This document shows, piece by piece, positions 24,873-32,352 of a stretch of 64,000 nucleotides of DNA (its first letter is position 1; the number at the start of each line of letters is the position of its first letter). The DNA lies in NCBI GenBank assembly GCA_000471925.1, contig CP006668.1:310001-374000 (forward strand), written 5' to 3'. The notes under the pieces are model-generated. The model ran no database searches and had not been told where the DNA came from. It saw only the letters and a program-made list of their open reading frames with translations. The DNA is from Ralstonia pickettii DTP0602 (GTDB lineage Bacteria; Pseudomonadota; Gammaproteobacteria; Burkholderiales; Burkholderiaceae). The translations under genes and the position numbers were made by a program.

Positions 24873-26141
24873 TCAGGCCTTGGCCAATGCCAGCGCCGCA
24901 GCCGGCGCGACCGCCGTCTTTGCGCCGAGGTGTTGCTCAACCACCCCAGCCACCATATCCGCCGTCACCGCGGACAACGTCCAGCCCAGGTGCCCATGCC
25001 CCGTGTTGTAGAAGACGCACGGCGCTTTCCCTCGGCCTACGCGCGGCAGCATGTCCGGCATCATCGGCCGCAATCCGGCCCAGGGCACCACGCTGCGCGT
25101 GCTGACACCCGGGAAGCACTGCTGCACCCACTCCACCAGCGGCCGGATGCGATCGGCGCGGATGTCGCGGTTGTAGCCGTTGAACTCCGCGGTGCCGGCC
25201 ACGCGGAAGCGGTCGTCGCCCAGGCGGCTGGTGACCAGCTTGGTTGCATCGTCGAGCAGGCTGACGGTCGGCGCCGCGGCGCGGCTGGCCTCGTCGGCCA
25301 GGTTGACCGTGATCGAATAGCCTTTGACCGGGTAGATGTTGACACGGTCCCCCAGGCCGGCCGCCAGCGCGCGGCTGGCGGTGCCGGCGCAGATCATGGC
25401 GCCGTCGAAGGTCGACGTGGACGTATCGGTGCCTTGCTGCACGGTCACGCTGGCGCGCCTGCCGTCGGTCTTGACGGCGCTGACGTCCTGCCCGTAGAGG
25501 CAGCGCACGCCGAGCCGGTCGATGGCCGCGGCCAGGCCGCTGGTGAACTTGTGGATATCGCCGGTCGAGTCGCTCTCGGTGAAATACCCGCCGTAGTAGG
25601 AGCCCACCAGCGTCGGCTCGATCGCCCGCATCTCCTGCGGCGTCACGGCGCGCCGCTCCAGCCCGCCCTGCGCCAGCAGCGCGGAGACGCGGCCGGCATG
25701 CTCGAAGCCGGCCTTGTCGCGGTAGATATGGAGGATGCCCTCTTTCTTCAGGTCGAAATCGATGCCCTCCTGCGCCGCCCAGGCGAACAGGTGCTCGCGG
25801 GCCGCGATGGCCAGGCGCGCGGTCTCGGCAGTATTGCTGCGGTAGTGGGGGATCGACGCGATGAACTCGGCAAACCACGTGAGCTTGTGCCAGCTCGGGC
25901 TGGGATTGACCAGCAGCGGGGCGTCGCTCCTGAGCATCCATTTGAGCCCCTTGACGATGGTCGACCAGTGGGTCCAGACCTCGGCATTGGAGGCGGACAG
26001 CTGTCCGCCATTGGCGAACGAGGTCTCCATGGCGGCATAGCGATGCCGTTCGAACAGCGTGACGGAGAATCCGCGCCGGGCGAGCGCGTAGGCTGTGGTG
26101 ACACCGGTGATGCCACCGCCGATGACGGCGATTGTCTTCAT
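24873..26141 (-). CDS. dadA: D-amino acid dehydrogenase / glycine oxidase-type flavoenzyme
   Basis: A 422-residue DAO-family oxidoreductase. The FAD-binding VIGGGITGVTTAYALARRGF lies at residues 5-24 and ERHRYAAMETSFANGGQLS near 35-53. The C-terminal NTGHGHLGWTLS near 390 is the DadA-type closing motif. The family oxidises D-amino acids (and in related enzymes glycine) to keto acids and ammonia at the membrane quinone pool. The start is ATG 26141; the longer open frame upstream is untranslated leader that contains a tandem glycine riboswitch. That control makes glycine, or a D-amino acid handled with it, the likely physiological substrate. It faces livM across the interrupted terminator. Confidence 0.88.
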   Translation of the reverse strand: MKTIAVIGGGITGVTTAYALARRGFSVTLFERHRYAAMETSFANGGQLSASNAEVWTHWSTIVKGLKWMLRSDAPLLVNPSPSWHKLTWFAEFIASIPHYRSNTAETARLAIAAREHLFAWAAQEGIDFDLKKEGILHIYRDKAGFEHAGRVSALLAQGGLERRAVTPQEMRAIEPTLVGSYYGGYFTESDSTGDIHKFTSGLAAAIDRLGVRCLYGQDVSAVKTDGRRASVTVQQGTDTSTSTFDGAMICAGTASRALAAGLGDRVNIYPVKGYSITVNLADEASRAAAPTVSLLDDATKLVTSRLGDDRFRVAGTAEFNGYNRDIRADRIRPLVEWVQQCFPGVSTRSVVPWAGLRPMMPDMLPRVGRGKAPCVFYNTGHGHLGWTLSAVTADMVAGVVEQHLGAKTAVAPAAALALAKA

Positions 26142-26174
26142 GAGCTGCAGGCTCCAGGAACGTCGATGGTGGGA

Positions 26175-26200
26175 GTCCATACGCAATATGCGTAGCGGAC
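26175..26200 (-). promoter_or_regulatory. hairpin between riboswitch and dadA (expression platform candidate)
   Basis: In the mRNA, GTCC-GC-TACGCA, loop TAT, TGCGTA-T-GGAC forms a stem directly after the second glycine aptamer and before the ribosome site. The next bases include CTCCC, which could pair with the GGAG ahead of the start. There is no U-run, so control of translation start rather than termination is suggested. Confidence 0.5.
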
Positions 26201-26404
26201 GCCCCCTCTGTTCTGGACCTGAGAGATTCACGACGCCTCGCCGGGGCGATGCGCGCTTGCTCCTTCGGTATGCCGGCGGACGATGACGCCGGACATTCTT
26301 CAGAGTGCACTGCTAGTGATACCGGTCCTTTTGCCTGAGAGTTTCCGGGGCGGTTGCTCCTTCGGCGCTGTCCCGCGGCGGTTGCCGCCGGAACAGTCTC
26401 TCCC
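26201..26404 (-). promoter_or_regulatory. tandem glycine riboswitch
   Basis: Read on the minus strand, the leader of dadA has two successive glycine aptamers. The first runs from GGGAGAG (26404) through GCCGAAGGAGCAA to CTCTCAGGCAAAAGGACCG. The second follows a short linker with GCACTCTGAAGA and contains ACCGAAGGAGCAAG, CTCTCAGGTCCAGAACAGAG. CCGAAGGAGCAA and CTCTCAGG with the GGAC/CAGAACAGAG tails are diagnostic of the glycine class. Glycine riboswitches usually switch genes on when glycine is high. This is a direct sequence match to the known motif; the response of this copy is inferred. Confidence 0.95.
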
Positions 26405-26683
26405 AGCATCACACTGGCTTGACGCCAATCCGGGCAATGTAGAGACAAGGCACGGCCTTGGATATGCGGGTTTACGCGAGTGGCGCGATGCGGCAATCCA
26501 CCGTTCGCCGTGGGACGAGGCGAGCACTTTCACCGCGGCTCCGGCGTCGCCCGCGTCGCTATGTCGCACCGGCCGGGACCTGCTTGCCACCTAAAATGTC
26601 AGCGCTCGCTCTCGGGAGGAAGCGCCGGACACACAGCGCGCGCAGGGCAGGCGAGCCAAAAAAGACGAGAACAAGGTTTTCCA

Positions 26684-28957
26684 GTGAAGAGAAATCGGAT
26701 TGCGCTGGCCGCATCGGCCGCGCTGATGGGCCCCGGCATGGCGGGCGCCCAGGTTGCCGCGCCTGAGCCACTGCAGGAGGTGGTGGTCTCGGCCAAGACC
26801 GAGCGTAGTGAAACTCCCGCCACGCCGCCCAATACGCCGTCGCCGGCCTATGGCATCAGCAGCAAGCGCATGGCGGACTTCAATGTGGTGAACACCGAGG
26901 ACGCGCTCAAGTACGCGCCCAATCTCGCCGTGCGCAAGCGCTTTATCGGCGATATGAATTCGATCATCTCGGTGCGCAGCACCAGCTCGCGCCAGTCGGC
27001 GCGGGGGCTAGTCTATGCGGACGGCCTGCTGCTGTCCAACCTGCTGGGCTCGGATTTCACATTTCCGCCGCGCTGGTCGCTGGTCAATGCCGCCGAGATC
27101 GAGCGCGTGGACGTGCTGTACGGCCCGTATTCCGCGCTGTACCCGGGCAATTCGCTGGGCGCGACGGTGCTGATCTCGACGCGCACCCCGGAGAAGTTCG
27201 AGGGCGATGCCAGCGTGCAGCTGTTCACGCAGCGCTTCGGCCTGTACGGCACGCATGACAACTTCAACGGCGTGCATGCCAACGCCTACGTGGGCGACCG
27301 CGTCGGCCCGTTCTCCTGGCTGGTCAGCGTGGACCGGCAGGACAGCAAGAGCCAGCCGCTGAGCTTCTACACCGCGGCGCGTTCGTCCGCGCGCGCCACT
27401 TCCGCCGACAAGCCGGTCACCGGCGCCTTCTTCGACAAGGACCAGACCGGCGCCGACCGCGTGGTGATGGGCGTCAACAGCGAGGGCGTCACGCACACGG
27501 TGCAGGACCAGCTCAAGGTCAAGCTGGGCTATGACATCACCAATACGCTGCAAGCGCAGTTCACCGCCGCGTACTGGCAACAGGACCGCTCCAGCGCCAC
27601 CGGCAGCTACCTGCGCGATGCCAACGGCAACGTCGTCTCCAGCGGCCCGGTGAATATCGGAGGCTTTCGCTATGTGATTCCCGCCAACGCCTTTGCCCCG
27701 AGCAACGGCGAGGACGCGCGCTGGCTCTACGGCCTGTCGCTGCGCACGCGCAACGAGACCGGCTGGAACTTCTCCGGCGTGGCGTCGCTGTTCGATGTCA
27801 GCAAGGACGTGAGCCGCACCGCCAGCACGGCTGGCAACGGTCCGGGCACCGTTACCTATGGCGACGGCACCGGCTGGCGCACGCTGGACCTGAAGGCCGA
27901 CTACCGTCCGCAGCAACTGCAGGGCGGGCACTGGGTCACCTTCGGTTACCACTACGACAACTACCGGCTGACCAATACCACCTACAACACCTCGGACTGG
28001 CAGGCGGCGACCATCACCGCCTTCAACAATGCCTTTGCCGGCAAGACCGAGACCCAGGCGCTGTATGCGCAGGATGCCTGGTACTTCGCCCCGGACTGGA
28101 AGCTGATCCCCGGCGTGCGCTACGAGCACTGGCGCGCCTATGACGGCAGCCGCAGCCAACCCGGCGTGAATATCGGCTACCCGGTGCGCAGCGAATCCAA
28201 CTGGTCGCCCAAGCTGGCGCTCGAGAAAGCGATCGGGCAGGACTGGCTGGGCCGGCTGTCGCTGGGCCAGGCCTATCGCTACCCGACTGTCAGCGAGCTG
28301 TTCCAGGGGCGCATCACCGGCACCTCGCTGATCAACAACGATCCCAACCTGCGGCCCGAGCGCTCGTTCTCCAAGGACCTGACCTTCGAGCGGACGGTGG
28401 AGCGGGCGTATTTCCGCGTCTCGGTGTATGAGGACGATATCCGCGACGCGCTGGTGAGCCAGACCAACACCACCGTGTTCCCGACCGTCACCAGCTTCCA
28501 GAACGTGGACCGCGTGCGCACGCGCGGCATCGAGCTGGCGTATGACGCGCGCGATGTCTTTATCAACGGCTTCGACCTGTCGGCCAGCGGCGCCTACAAC
28601 CATTCGAAGACGCTGGAGAACGCCAACAACCCGGCCTCGGTGGGCAAGTATTTCTACCGGATCCCCAAGTGGCGCGCCAACCTGGTCGGCACCTATCGCA
28701 TCACGCCGGCCTGGGCCGGCACGCTGGCCATGACCTATTCCGGGCGGCAGTACAATACGCTCGACAATTCGGACGTCAACCCTGACACCTTCGGCGGCAC
28801 CAGCAGCTTCCTGACCTTCGATGTCAAGGTGACTTACCGGCCTGCCAAGAACGTGCGCCTCGGGCTTGGCATCGACAACCTGACCGACCAGCGCTACTAC
28901 GTCTACCACCCGTATCCGGGGCGGACGTTCTACGCCGAGGCCAAGCTCTCCTTCTAA
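26684..28957 (+). CDS. TonB-dependent outer-membrane receptor
   Basis: A 757-residue receptor starting at GTG 26684 with AAGG eight bases upstream; no in-frame ATG gives a signal peptide. Residues 1-22 (MKRNRIALAASAALMGPGMAGA) are the signal. LQEVVVSAKTER near 30 is the TonB box and plug start. The plug continues with NTEDALKYAPNLAVRKRF and IERVDVLYGPYSALYPGNSLG near 145. The rest is the 22-stranded barrel, with RIPKWRANLVGTYRI and a C-terminal phenylalanine. It starts a three-gene operon with a His/Cys-rich propeller and a thioredoxin-like protein. That context suggests a metal such as copper rather than a siderophore. No Fur box was seen. Confidence 0.88.
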   Translation: MKRNRIALAASAALMGPGMAGAQVAAPEPLQEVVVSAKTERSETPATPPNTPSPAYGISSKRMADFNVVNTEDALKYAPNLAVRKRFIGDMNSIISVRSTSSRQSARGLVYADGLLLSNLLGSDFTFPPRWSLVNAAEIERVDVLYGPYSALYPGNSLGATVLISTRTPEKFEGDASVQLFTQRFGLYGTHDNFNGVHANAYVGDRVGPFSWLVSVDRQDSKSQPLSFYTAARSSARATSADKPVTGAFFDKDQTGADRVVMGVNSEGVTHTVQDQLKVKLGYDITNTLQAQFTAAYWQQDRSSATGSYLRDANGNVVSSGPVNIGGFRYVIPANAFAPSNGEDARWLYGLSLRTRNETGWNFSGVASLFDVSKDVSRTASTAGNGPGTVTYGDGTGWRTLDLKADYRPQQLQGGHWVTFGYHYDNYRLTNTTYNTSDWQAATITAFNNAFAGKTETQALYAQDAWYFAPDWKLIPGVRYEHWRAYDGSRSQPGVNIGYPVRSESNWSPKLALEKAIGQDWLGRLSLGQAYRYPTVSELFQGRITGTSLINNDPNLRPERSFSKDLTFERTVERAYFRVSVYEDDIRDALVSQTNTTVFPTVTSFQNVDRVRTRGIELAYDARDVFINGFDLSASGAYNHSKTLENANNPASVGKYFYRIPKWRANLVGTYRITPAWAGTLAMTYSGRQYNTLDNSDVNPDTFGGTSSFLTFDVKVTYRPAKNVRLGLGIDNLTDQRYYVYHPYPGRTFYAEAKLSF

Positions 28958-28982
28958 GCAATTGAACAGGCTGACCACAACC

Positions 28983-30203
28983 ATGACAGGCATGCGCCCC
29001 GGCTTTCGCTTTCTCGTTGCCGGGCTGCTGGCCTGCACCGCGCTGGCGGGCACCGCGCAAACGCATGGCAACCACGGCGGCCACGGTGGCCAGGCCAAGG
29101 CCGCGAAGATGAGCGAACTGGGCACCGGCGCCGCGTTCGACCGGGACGGCAAGCTGTGGATCGCCTACAAGGACGGCCCCTATGTCGCGGTGCGTTCGTC
29201 GACGGATTTCGGCCGCAGCTTCGGACCCGCGCAGCACATCAACAGCACGCCGGAGCCGGTTGCCGCCGACCACGACAGCCGGCCCAAGGTGGCCACCGGG
29301 CGCGACGGCGAGATCTTCGTCACCTGGACCCAGCCGCGGCCCAAGCCCTGGACCGGCTTTATCCGCTTTGCGCGCTCCACCGACGGTGGCAAGTCCTTCG
29401 CCACGCCGCTGACGGTACATGCCAATCGCGACGAGATCACGCACCGCTTCGACGCCATCGCGGTCGACCAGTCCGGCCGCATCTTCGTCAGCTGGATCGA
29501 CAAGCGCGACGTCATCGCCGCCGAGGCGCGCAAGCAGCCGTATGCCGGCGCCGCGATCTACTACGCGGTATCGGCCGACCACGGCAAGAGCTTCCAGGGC
29601 GACTACAAGATCGCCGACCAGTCGTGCGAATGCTGCCGCATTGCCATGTCGCCCACGCCCGACGGCAACATGCTGGCGTTGTGGCGCCACGTGTTCCCGC
29701 CCAACGCACGCGACCACGCGCTCGCGCAGCTTGGCGCCGACGGCACCGCCACGCCGCTGCAGCGCGCCACCTTCGACGACTGGCGCATCGACGCCTGCCC
29801 GCATCAGGGGCCGGGCGCGTCGGTGGCGCCGGACGGCACGCTGCACATGGTCTGGTTCAACATGCGCGAAGGCAAGCCCACGGTGTCGGTCGGCCGCTGG
29901 AAGGACGGCAAGCTGCAGGCGCAGCGCCCGCTCGAAGACCCGCGCGCGCAGCATGCCGATATTGTCGCGCTCGACAATAACGAGATCGCGGTCGCCTGGA
30001 AGTCGTTCGACGGCCAGCAGACGCGCCTGTCCGCCATGCTGTCGCACGACGGCGGCAAGACCTGGCAGACCCGGCAGGTGGCCCGCACCGAGCGCGACTC
30101 CGATCAACCACACGTGCTGCAGCATGCAGGCCGCGCCTACGTGTTGTGGCGCACCGAGGCCGAAGGCTTCCAGGTGTTCCCGCTGGCAAAGGAGGGCGCA
30201 TGA
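28983..30203 (+). CDS. periplasmic Asp-box beta-propeller with His-rich and CECC metal motifs
   Basis: A 406-residue secreted protein with a signal peptide ending near residue 26 (LAGTAQ). A short HGNHGGHGG stretch follows. The body is a six-blade type propeller with repeated sialidase-like Asp boxes: STDFGRSFG, STDGGKSFA, SADHGKSFQ and SHDGGKTWQ. SCECCRIAM places C215, C217 and C218 together, and WRIDACPHQGPG near 265 adds Cys and His. True sialidases have an arginine triad, which I could not find. I therefore expect binding of a metal or metal complex rather than sugar hydrolysis. ATG 28983 is used; an in-frame TTG at 28962 is less likely. It follows the TonB receptor by 25 bases and overlaps the next gene. 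Confidence 0.75.
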   Translation: MTGMRPGFRFLVAGLLACTALAGTAQTHGNHGGHGGQAKAAKMSELGTGAAFDRDGKLWIAYKDGPYVAVRSSTDFGRSFGPAQHINSTPEPVAADHDSRPKVATGRDGEIFVTWTQPRPKPWTGFIRFARSTDGGKSFATPLTVHANRDEITHRFDAIAVDQSGRIFVSWIDKRDVIAAEARKQPYAGAAIYYAVSADHGKSFQGDYKIADQSCECCRIAMSPTPDGNMLALWRHVFPPNARDHALAQLGADGTATPLQRATFDDWRIDACPHQGPGASVAPDGTLHMVWFNMREGKPTVSVGRWKDGKLQAQRPLEDPRAQHADIVALDNNEIAVAWKSFDGQQTRLSAMLSHDGGKTWQTRQVARTERDSDQPHVLQHAGRAYVLWRTEAEGFQVFPLAKEGA

Positions 30204-30718
30204 AGCCGATCCGCCGCAAGCTGCTGGCTGCCGCAGCGTTTGCCCTGATGGGCAGGTCCGTCGCCAATGCCGCCGGCAAGAAGGATGATGCGGCAACCAG
30301 CCGCGTGGCCGTATTCGAATCCGCCAGCGCCGCACAACTCACCGCCAGCCAGAAAGGCAATCCGTTCGTGCTGCTGGTGTGGTCGCTCGACTGCGTCTAT
30401 TGCAAGCGCAATTTCGACGCCATCGGCAAGCTGCGCGCGCGCTATCCTGACCTGCGCGTCGTCACGCTGGCGATGGACAATCCCGAGGCGCTGCCGCAGG
30501 TGCAGCAGCTGCTCAGGCGGGTCAACCTCACGCGCAACGCATGGGTGTCCGGCAGCGAGCCACAGGAACGGCTGCGCTATGCGGTCGATCCCGACTGGAT
30601 GGGGGAGATGCCGCGCACCTACTTCTATCGCGCGGACGGGCAGCGGCAGGGCGTGTCAGGCGTGATCAGCGACGCGGACTGGGACAAGCACCTGCGCTGG
30701 GCCGGCATCGCCGGCTGA
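30200..30718 (+). CDS. periplasmic thioredoxin-like (TlpA-type) protein
   Basis: A 172-residue protein with a signal peptide (to about residue 25, ANAAG). A thioredoxin fold has the active site C65-V-Y-C68 in SLDCVYCKRNFD and cis-proline in EMPRTYFYR. The gene overlaps the propeller gene by four bases (ATGA), so they are translationally coupled. TlpA-type proteins reduce disulfides or deliver electrons to copper or haem centres. Here the likely partner is the Cys cluster of the propeller upstream. Length and domain are normal. A strong hairpin follows. Confidence 0.8.
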   Translation: MKPIRRKLLAAAAFALMGRSVANAAGKKDDAATSRVAVFESASAAQLTASQKGNPFVLLVWSLDCVYCKRNFDAIGKLRARYPDLRVVTLAMDNPEALPQVQQLLRRVNLTRNAWVSGSEPQERLRYAVDPDWMGEMPRTYFYRADGQRQGVSGVISDADWDKHLRWAGIAG

Positions 30719-30735
30719 GTTCGCCCGGACGCGCC

Positions 30736-30772
30736 GGCGCCGGCGGCCGCAAGGGGCGGCCGGGCCGGCGCC
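30736..30772. terminator. GC-rich hairpin between convergent genes
   Basis: A 15-base arm starting GGCGCCGGCGGCCGC pairs with its complement ending GGCCGGCGCC, with a two-base bulge and an AAGG loop. It lies between the stops of the thioredoxin-like gene (30718) and the DUF3597 gene (30778). It lacks a T-run, so termination may be partial. Confidence 0.55.
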
Positions 30773-30777
30773 ATGCC

Positions 30778-31218
30778 TCAGGACAATTCCTTCGGCAGCT
30801 TGCCGCCATTCGCCGCCAGCTCCTGCATCAGGCGCTTGTGCAACCAGATGTTCATCGCCGCTGAGTCGTTCATGTCGCCGCTGTATTGAAGTTCGCGCGC
30901 CAGCTCCTTGCGGTGTTCCAGGCTGCTGTCGACGCCCAGCGCCTTCATCGTATCGACGATGGAGGTGCGCCATTCCAGCTTCTGCCCGCCTTCCGTGACG
31001 AGGCGGTCCATGATGGCCTCGACATCGACGCCGGACAGCGGCTCGGGCTTGGCCGCAGTGGCCGCCCCGGCGCTGCCCGGGGCGGTGCCGCCTGCCGGCG
31101 CGGTGGTGGCAGGGCCCGACGGCGTCGCGCCGGCGGATGTCGGCGTGCCGGCGGTGGTCGTGGCAGCCGGCTTGGCCTTCCCTAGCAGCTTGTTGAGGAT
31201 GTCCTTGAAGATGCTCAT
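30778..31218 (-). CDS. DUF3597-family protein
   Basis: A 146-residue soluble protein. It starts MSIFKDILNKLLGKA, has a Pro/Ala/Thr/Gly-rich linker (about 17-58), then a compact helical domain with GVDVEAIMDRLV, KLEWRTSIVDTMKALG and HKRLMQELAANGGKLP. These are DUF3597 hallmarks, a family that resembles BON-associated, LysM-type stress proteins in context but has no known activity. AGGAG lies seven bases before ATG 31218. It is monocistronic and convergent with the TonB operon. The domain call is firm; function is unknown. Confidence 0.82.
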   Translation of the reverse strand: MSIFKDILNKLLGKAKPAATTTAGTPTSAGATPSGPATTAPAGGTAPGSAGAATAAKPEPLSGVDVEAIMDRLVTEGGQKLEWRTSIVDTMKALGVDSSLEHRKELARELQYSGDMNDSAAMNIWLHKRLMQELAANGGKLPKELS

Positions 31219-31602
31219 GGCTGGCTCCTGAATTGGTGTTGGGGGCTACAGCGCACGCATGTTCCGGGCCATGGTGCCGCCTGCGCCCGGGCGCCGGTCT
31301 GCCGCTGACGCTTTGTAAATGTTGCGTGCAGCGCGGGCCAGGTTCGTCACGACGTTTGCTGCACATGACGGCGTACGCGCCACCGCCTTCAAGAACAATC
31401 ACGACGATCGGTCCTCCTACGCCGCAGGCCAGCGCGGCCGCGCCGTGTTGCCGTCCGGCGATACGCGCTCCGGATTGGCCCCCCGCCTGCCCCCCCGTCG
31501 GACCCCCCGCCATCCCTTGCCGCTTGCCCTCGCCACAACGGATGATCTATCACAGTTGTGTGGGTGGCAGGCCCTGACGCCTGCGTGAGACAGGAGCGAA
31601 TC
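31219..31602. other. 384-base intergenic stretch between divergent genes
   Basis: This gap lies between the DUF3597 gene (leftward) and the PfpI-like gene (rightward) and should hold both promoters. I see no credible gene. The long open frame on the minus strand here is a by-product of high GC. A Pro/Arg-coding run of C-rich sequence fills 31470-31520. No operator symmetry stood out. Confidence 0.5.
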
Positions 31603-32289
31603 ATGAGTGGCAAGAAGATCCTCGTTGTACTGACCAGCTTTGAGAAGTACCCGAACATGGACCGTGCAACCGGCCTCTGGCTGGGCGAGGCCGTGCATTT
31701 CGTCAAGAAGGTGGAAGCCGCGGGCTACCAGGTGGACTTTGTCAGTCCCAAGGGCGGCTATACGCCGATCGATCCCCATAGCCTGCAGATGGCCGAGCCG
31801 GTGGATTGGGAGTGGTACCAGAAGAAGGACTTCATGAACCGGCTGGGCCAGACCCTCAAGCCCAGCGAGGTCAGGGCCGGCGACTACGTGGCCATCTACT
31901 TCGCCGGCGGCCACGGCGTGATCTGGGATTTCCCGGACAACGAGGAACTGCAGGCGCTCAGCCGCAACATTTATGAATCGGGTGGCTATGTCACCTCGGT
32001 ATGCCACGGTGCCGTGGGACTGCTGAATATCAAACTGTCCGACGGCACGCTGCTGATCAACAACAAGAAGGTCACCGGCTTCTCGAACCAGGAAGAGAAG
32101 CTGGCCGGGCTCGACAGCCATGTCCCGTACCTGACCGAGACGGAAATGCTTGCGCGCGGAGCAAAGTACACCAAGGCGCCCGAGCCGTGGCAGTCGTTTG
32201 CGGTGGAGGATTCGCGCGTGATCACGGGTCAGAACCCGGCCTCCGGCGGGGCGGTTGCCGATCTGCTGCTGTCGGCACTGAAGGCGTGA
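31603..32289 (+). CDS. DJ-1/PfpI-family class I glutamine-amidotransferase-like protein (Hsp31 type)
   Basis: A 228-residue protein. The nucleophile elbow TSVCHGAVG carries C134, and the acidic partner is the Glu in WLGEAVHF near residue 27. GGHGVIWDFPDN near 102-113 supplies the conserved glycine-histidine pair. The family includes Hsp31/HchA-like glyoxalase III and deglycase-type enzymes that handle methylglyoxal and protein damage. Its length and TSFEKYPNMDRATGLWLGE opening fit the Hsp31-like subgroup. ATG 31603 follows CAGGAGCGAATC. It appears to be monocistronic, since the LuxR gene begins 63 bases later with its own short leader. Confidence 0.85.
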   Translation: MSGKKILVVLTSFEKYPNMDRATGLWLGEAVHFVKKVEAAGYQVDFVSPKGGYTPIDPHSLQMAEPVDWEWYQKKDFMNRLGQTLKPSEVRAGDYVAIYFAGGHGVIWDFPDNEELQALSRNIYESGGYVTSVCHGAVGLLNIKLSDGTLLINNKKVTGFSNQEEKLAGLDSHVPYLTETEMLARGAKYTKAPEPWQSFAVEDSRVITGQNPASGGAVADLLLSALKA

Positions 32290-32352
32290 GGCCGTAAGGC
32301 GCCGTGAAGGCGGCGGGCGCGGCCTGTGCGGTGCGCGCCCGCCGTCACCGCA

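Noticed and set aside
26430..26683. Copper-responsive DUF2946-type upstream open frame before the TonB receptor
   Set aside because: I looked for a short cysteine-containing ORF as in Bordetella cruR. The frames here are Arg-rich without the expected Cys/His pattern.
28983..30203. Classification of the propeller as a true exo-sialidase
   Set aside because: Asp boxes are present, but they only mark the beta-propeller. The arginine triad and FRIP-type motif of sialidases were not found, and the Cys/His motifs and neighbours point elsewhere.
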